From positions 3,915-67,914 of the forward strand of contig MNCI01022333.1 of NCBI GenBank assembly GCA_015680685.1: a DNA stretch of 64,000 bases. Direction: 5' to 3'. A model generated the notes under the pieces. The model worked only from the letters and a program-made list of their open reading frames with translations. It ran no database searches and was not told where the DNA came from. Position numbers and translations under genes: made by a program. Positions within the stretch are counted from its first letter, which is position 1; each line of letters starts with the position of its first letter. This DNA is from Gnetum montanum. Its lineage: Eukaryota > Streptophyta > Gnetopsida > Gnetales > Gnetaceae. Positions 61,849-64,000 of this stretch are shown here, one piece after another.

Positions 61849-61853
61849 ATGTT

Positions 61854-63174
61854 TGAAACACCGTGAAAATTACGGGTCGGCCTCAGGTGAAGATTCGTAA
61901 TTTGAACATGAAGGTGCCTCAAAATTTTTCTAAGGACAAGTTTACGCTCCATCACGCACGGCAGCGTGATGAGCGTGATAAGCTCCAGGACAATTAAGGG
62001 AAAATCCAAAGAGACACGACGGGTTGACCCTTATTCTCACGCAACGCTTGACCAACTGATCTTTACACACATTACGCGGCGATGCGTACTCGCGCGTGGG
62101 TCAGAATGCAAGTGCGCGCTCATTTATGCTGCATCACGCACAGTTGCATGATGAGCGTAAAACAAGCCTGAGCGCGTGCTTGTTAGATTGCACTCATACA
62201 CACAACACAACGCGAATGAGCGCAAACGCAGCCGATACATGCCTATCATGGGCTTGTTCTCCACACGCACAGCACGCAAACGAGCGTGTTGTGCGTAGTC
62301 GCAGTTCGACTTAAAAGAAGCAAGTCAGCAGGATCCGCGACATTCGGGCCCACATCATCAGAGTTGCGCGTGTCGCGGCCTATAAATACCCCGGTTGACA
62401 CATATACAAAAAGGGGGGGGGACGAAAAAGAAGACAGAAGTAAGAAGCCAAGTTAACAGAGCACCAGAGCACTTATCACTTTTCATAGCAGATCAAGAGG
62501 ACAAAAGCATTTTCTGAACAAGGGAACTTATCGCCCTGAAACAGAGAAACAAGAGCAACCTCTTGGCGGCAGACATCATCCTTTAGCAGGAACAGAACAT
62601 AGCACGCCCGAGCCCTCACAGCAGATCTGTCTGAAGCCGAGAAGCAGAATGGAAATTGCAGAGTTGTCTCGCCTGGTTAGTAGGTCCTATCGGTCCGAAG
62701 ATCGTTAGACTTCAGAGCTTGACCATTCTTGCACCTAAGCCTTGGTTCAAAAGGTAGATTAGATTTCTGTCTAGGCAGTTTTCTTGTTGTTTTGTGCTCA
62801 CCTTTGTATTCAATTTGCCAGGGGCTTTCTCCCGTTGTAACATTGTATACACCCAATCACGCATTCTATTTGGCATTGAAACATAGATCTTGGATCTTTG
62901 CAAATTGCACGATTTTTGCTCCTGATTCTCATCTTTTCGGCATTTTGGCATTATCCTCGCAGTGGTCCAATTACATCGTTGTCTCACCATTTTACGATCG
63001 ATCTATAATCAACATCGTTTTTACTGACCCGTAAGTCCCTGTCTGATCGACAAGACCGTTAAGGGCACCACGGATTCATTTTTCCAGCTTAGCCCTCGCG
63101 CGGATCCGTGGTAAAAACTGTGTACATGAAATTTCGGTCGGTATTTCCAGCTGCCGATGTTTTCCGTTATTACA
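61854..63174 (+). repeat. 5' LTR of the retrotransposon
   Basis: Begins TGAAACACCGTG and is inferred to end TTATTACA (1,321 bp), six bases before the PBS. An alternative start is the TG at 61850. Its U3 has a duplicated block about 182 bp apart (ATCACGCAC at 61951 and 62133, each followed by TGATGAGCGT). Only the other LTR, outside the window, can confirm the 3' end. Confidence 0.65.
62381..62388 (+). promoter_or_regulatory. TATA box of the LTR promoter
   Basis: TATAAATA in a GC-rich setting (GCGGCCTATAAATACCCC), 527 bp into the LTR. A G run follows at about 62412-62420. Transcription would start roughly 30 bp downstream. Confidence 0.65.
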
Positions 63175-63180
63175 GTTTTC

Positions 63181-63198
63181 TGGCGCTAGAAGGAGGGC
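63181..63198 (+). other. Primer binding site
   Basis: TGGCGCTAGAAGGAGGGC directly after the inferred LTR end. TGG followed by GCGC complements a tRNA 3' CCA end; I cannot assign the tRNA. Confidence 0.6.
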
Positions 63199-63421
63199 CT
63201 TCAGGCTCCGATCCGAATATTTCGGGTAACCCTGTTAGCGATCTATACCCTAGGCCGTAGACATAATACCTCTAGGGAGGTCTAAGGTCAATTGTGTGGT
63301 ATTCGATTGGTTGCAAAGATGATTTCTTTGAAATCCGGCAGGGTAGAAAGCCTTTTGTGCTGTTTGCCAACTTTTCTTTTTGTCAAATCCGATTTCCAGT
63401 CATTTTTTTCATCGTTGATCC

Positions 63422-64000
63422 ATGGACTCTTACTACGTTAACACAACAGCCACAGCCGCCATGGTCACCGTCGACCCGGGTGTCGCGCCCGTGAACTCGA
63501 CGGTGGTCACGGGGCCAACCCCCGGTGCAATCGGTTCTCAGGGGCCCCTGCGCCATTCATTAAGGCTTCAGGGGAAAGATCCTATATTTACGGTCATAAC
63601 CCCTGAAGACTACAACTTTATTTGCGTCAAGATCTAGGCGAGGTTGGCCCTCAGCCGAGCCGAGCTTGAGACAAAACGCAACTTTGAGGTGCTCCACCGA
63701 GGAGGTTACGATTTCAAGCCAACGGCTTATGATATAATCCCCTTGACCGAGCACCAAAACGAACTGATTTCCCAGCTAATCATGGCTAAAGGCCAGGCCT
63801 CACAGCCTGCGATAGAACCTGAGCGTGAGGAGGAAGCAGAGGCAGAGGACGAATTCGCCGCCATGTCGGAGCATTCGTTCCATACCTTGTCTCCTTAGAC
63901 ATACGTAAATCCGTTGTTCCCTTTCAACGGAGATACAGCTTCTATAGACTTGGCCATGACCATGCAGATGCGCATACCTATTCTCCCTCAGGCCCACGCG
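63422..64000 (+). pseudogene. gag-like frame of the LTR retrotransposon, partial, with two amber stops
   Basis: The ATG at 63422 opens a frame that continues in phase to the window end but is cut by TAG at 63635-63637 and TAG at 63896-63898. Content is hydrophilic: an N-terminal Thr/Val/Pro-rich part, a middle LSRAELETKRNFEVLHRGGY, then an acidic run (EPEREEEAEAEDE). This is consistent with the start of a retroelement gag, but no diagnostic domain is reached. Both stops could have been CAG. I assign it by position after LTR and PBS, not by a domain match. Confidence 0.6.

Larger units (their letters stand above)
48158..61853. repeat. 24-kb tandem unit 3, interrupted by an LTR retrotransposon
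   Basis: Third unit, collinear with units 1 and 2 until 61853, the equivalent of about 13710 in unit 1 and 37870 in unit 2, where an LTR begins. It has the only intact RLK. Its private changes are a 12-bp deletion just upstream of the gene (near 48600), a deletion of about 248 bp near 56530, and a 240-bp insertion at 59071-59310. Confidence 0.95.
61849..64000 (+). mobile_element. LTR retrotransposon, 5' portion (right end beyond window)
   Basis: Breaks the homology of unit 3 to units 1 and 2 at 61853/61854. The expected 5-bp target site is ATGTT (61849-61853). LTR, PBS and the start of a gag-like frame follow in plus orientation. It is far more GC- and CpG-rich than its surroundings. The superfamily is probably Ty3/gypsy (inference from gag-like layout and TGGCGC PBS); polymerase lies outside the window. 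Confidence 0.85.

Overview
This window is plant nuclear DNA. It is AT-rich, gene-poor and full of decayed retroelements, and its one intact gene is a leucine-rich-repeat receptor-like kinase (LRR-RLK) with a short GT-AG intron in the kinase domain. The sequence alone does not fix the species. Large retroelement-rich spacers would suit a gymnosperm or another large-genome seed plant, but that is inference.

Layout: almost all of the window is one ~24 kb unit repeated head to tail. Unit 1 is 1-24161, unit 2 is 24162-48157, and unit 3 is 48158-61853. The window opens inside the array, so true unit ends and copy number are unknown. Unit 3 is cut at 61853 by a GC-rich LTR retrotransposon that runs off the right edge.

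Each unit holds, in order: (a) a plus-strand LRR-RLK gene with a 206-bp intron; (b) a spacer with a 45-bp minisatellite; (c) two LTR-like repeats facing each other as a long inverted repeat, followed by a 17-bp GATATCAC array; (d) an antisense relic of a second LRR gene; (e) a LINE endonuclease relic, an antisense Ty3/gypsy protease relic and a SINE-like tRNA-derived piece; (f) repeat block A; (g) a relic of a third RLK 5' end (promoter plus signal peptide); (h) a single LTR-like repeat and an antisense LINE reverse-transcriptase relic; (i) a TTGAC-rich stretch and repeat block B, leading into the next RLK. Items f-i are missing from unit 3 because the retrotransposon interrupts it.

Only the unit 3 RLK (48682-51932) is intact: 1014 aa, with signal peptide, about 23 LRRs, one transmembrane helix and a non-RD kinase. 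The unit 1 and unit 2 copies carry several stops and frameshifts, most of the stops being CAG-to-TAG changes. The non-RD kinase points to cell-surface pattern recognition, but the glycine-rich loop is degenerate and one N-terminal cap cysteine is lost. The cluster looks like birth-and-death evolution of an immune-type receptor: an older duplication (blocks A/B, third RLK relic), then 24-kb tandem amplification, gene conversion between units, and probable methylation-driven decay.
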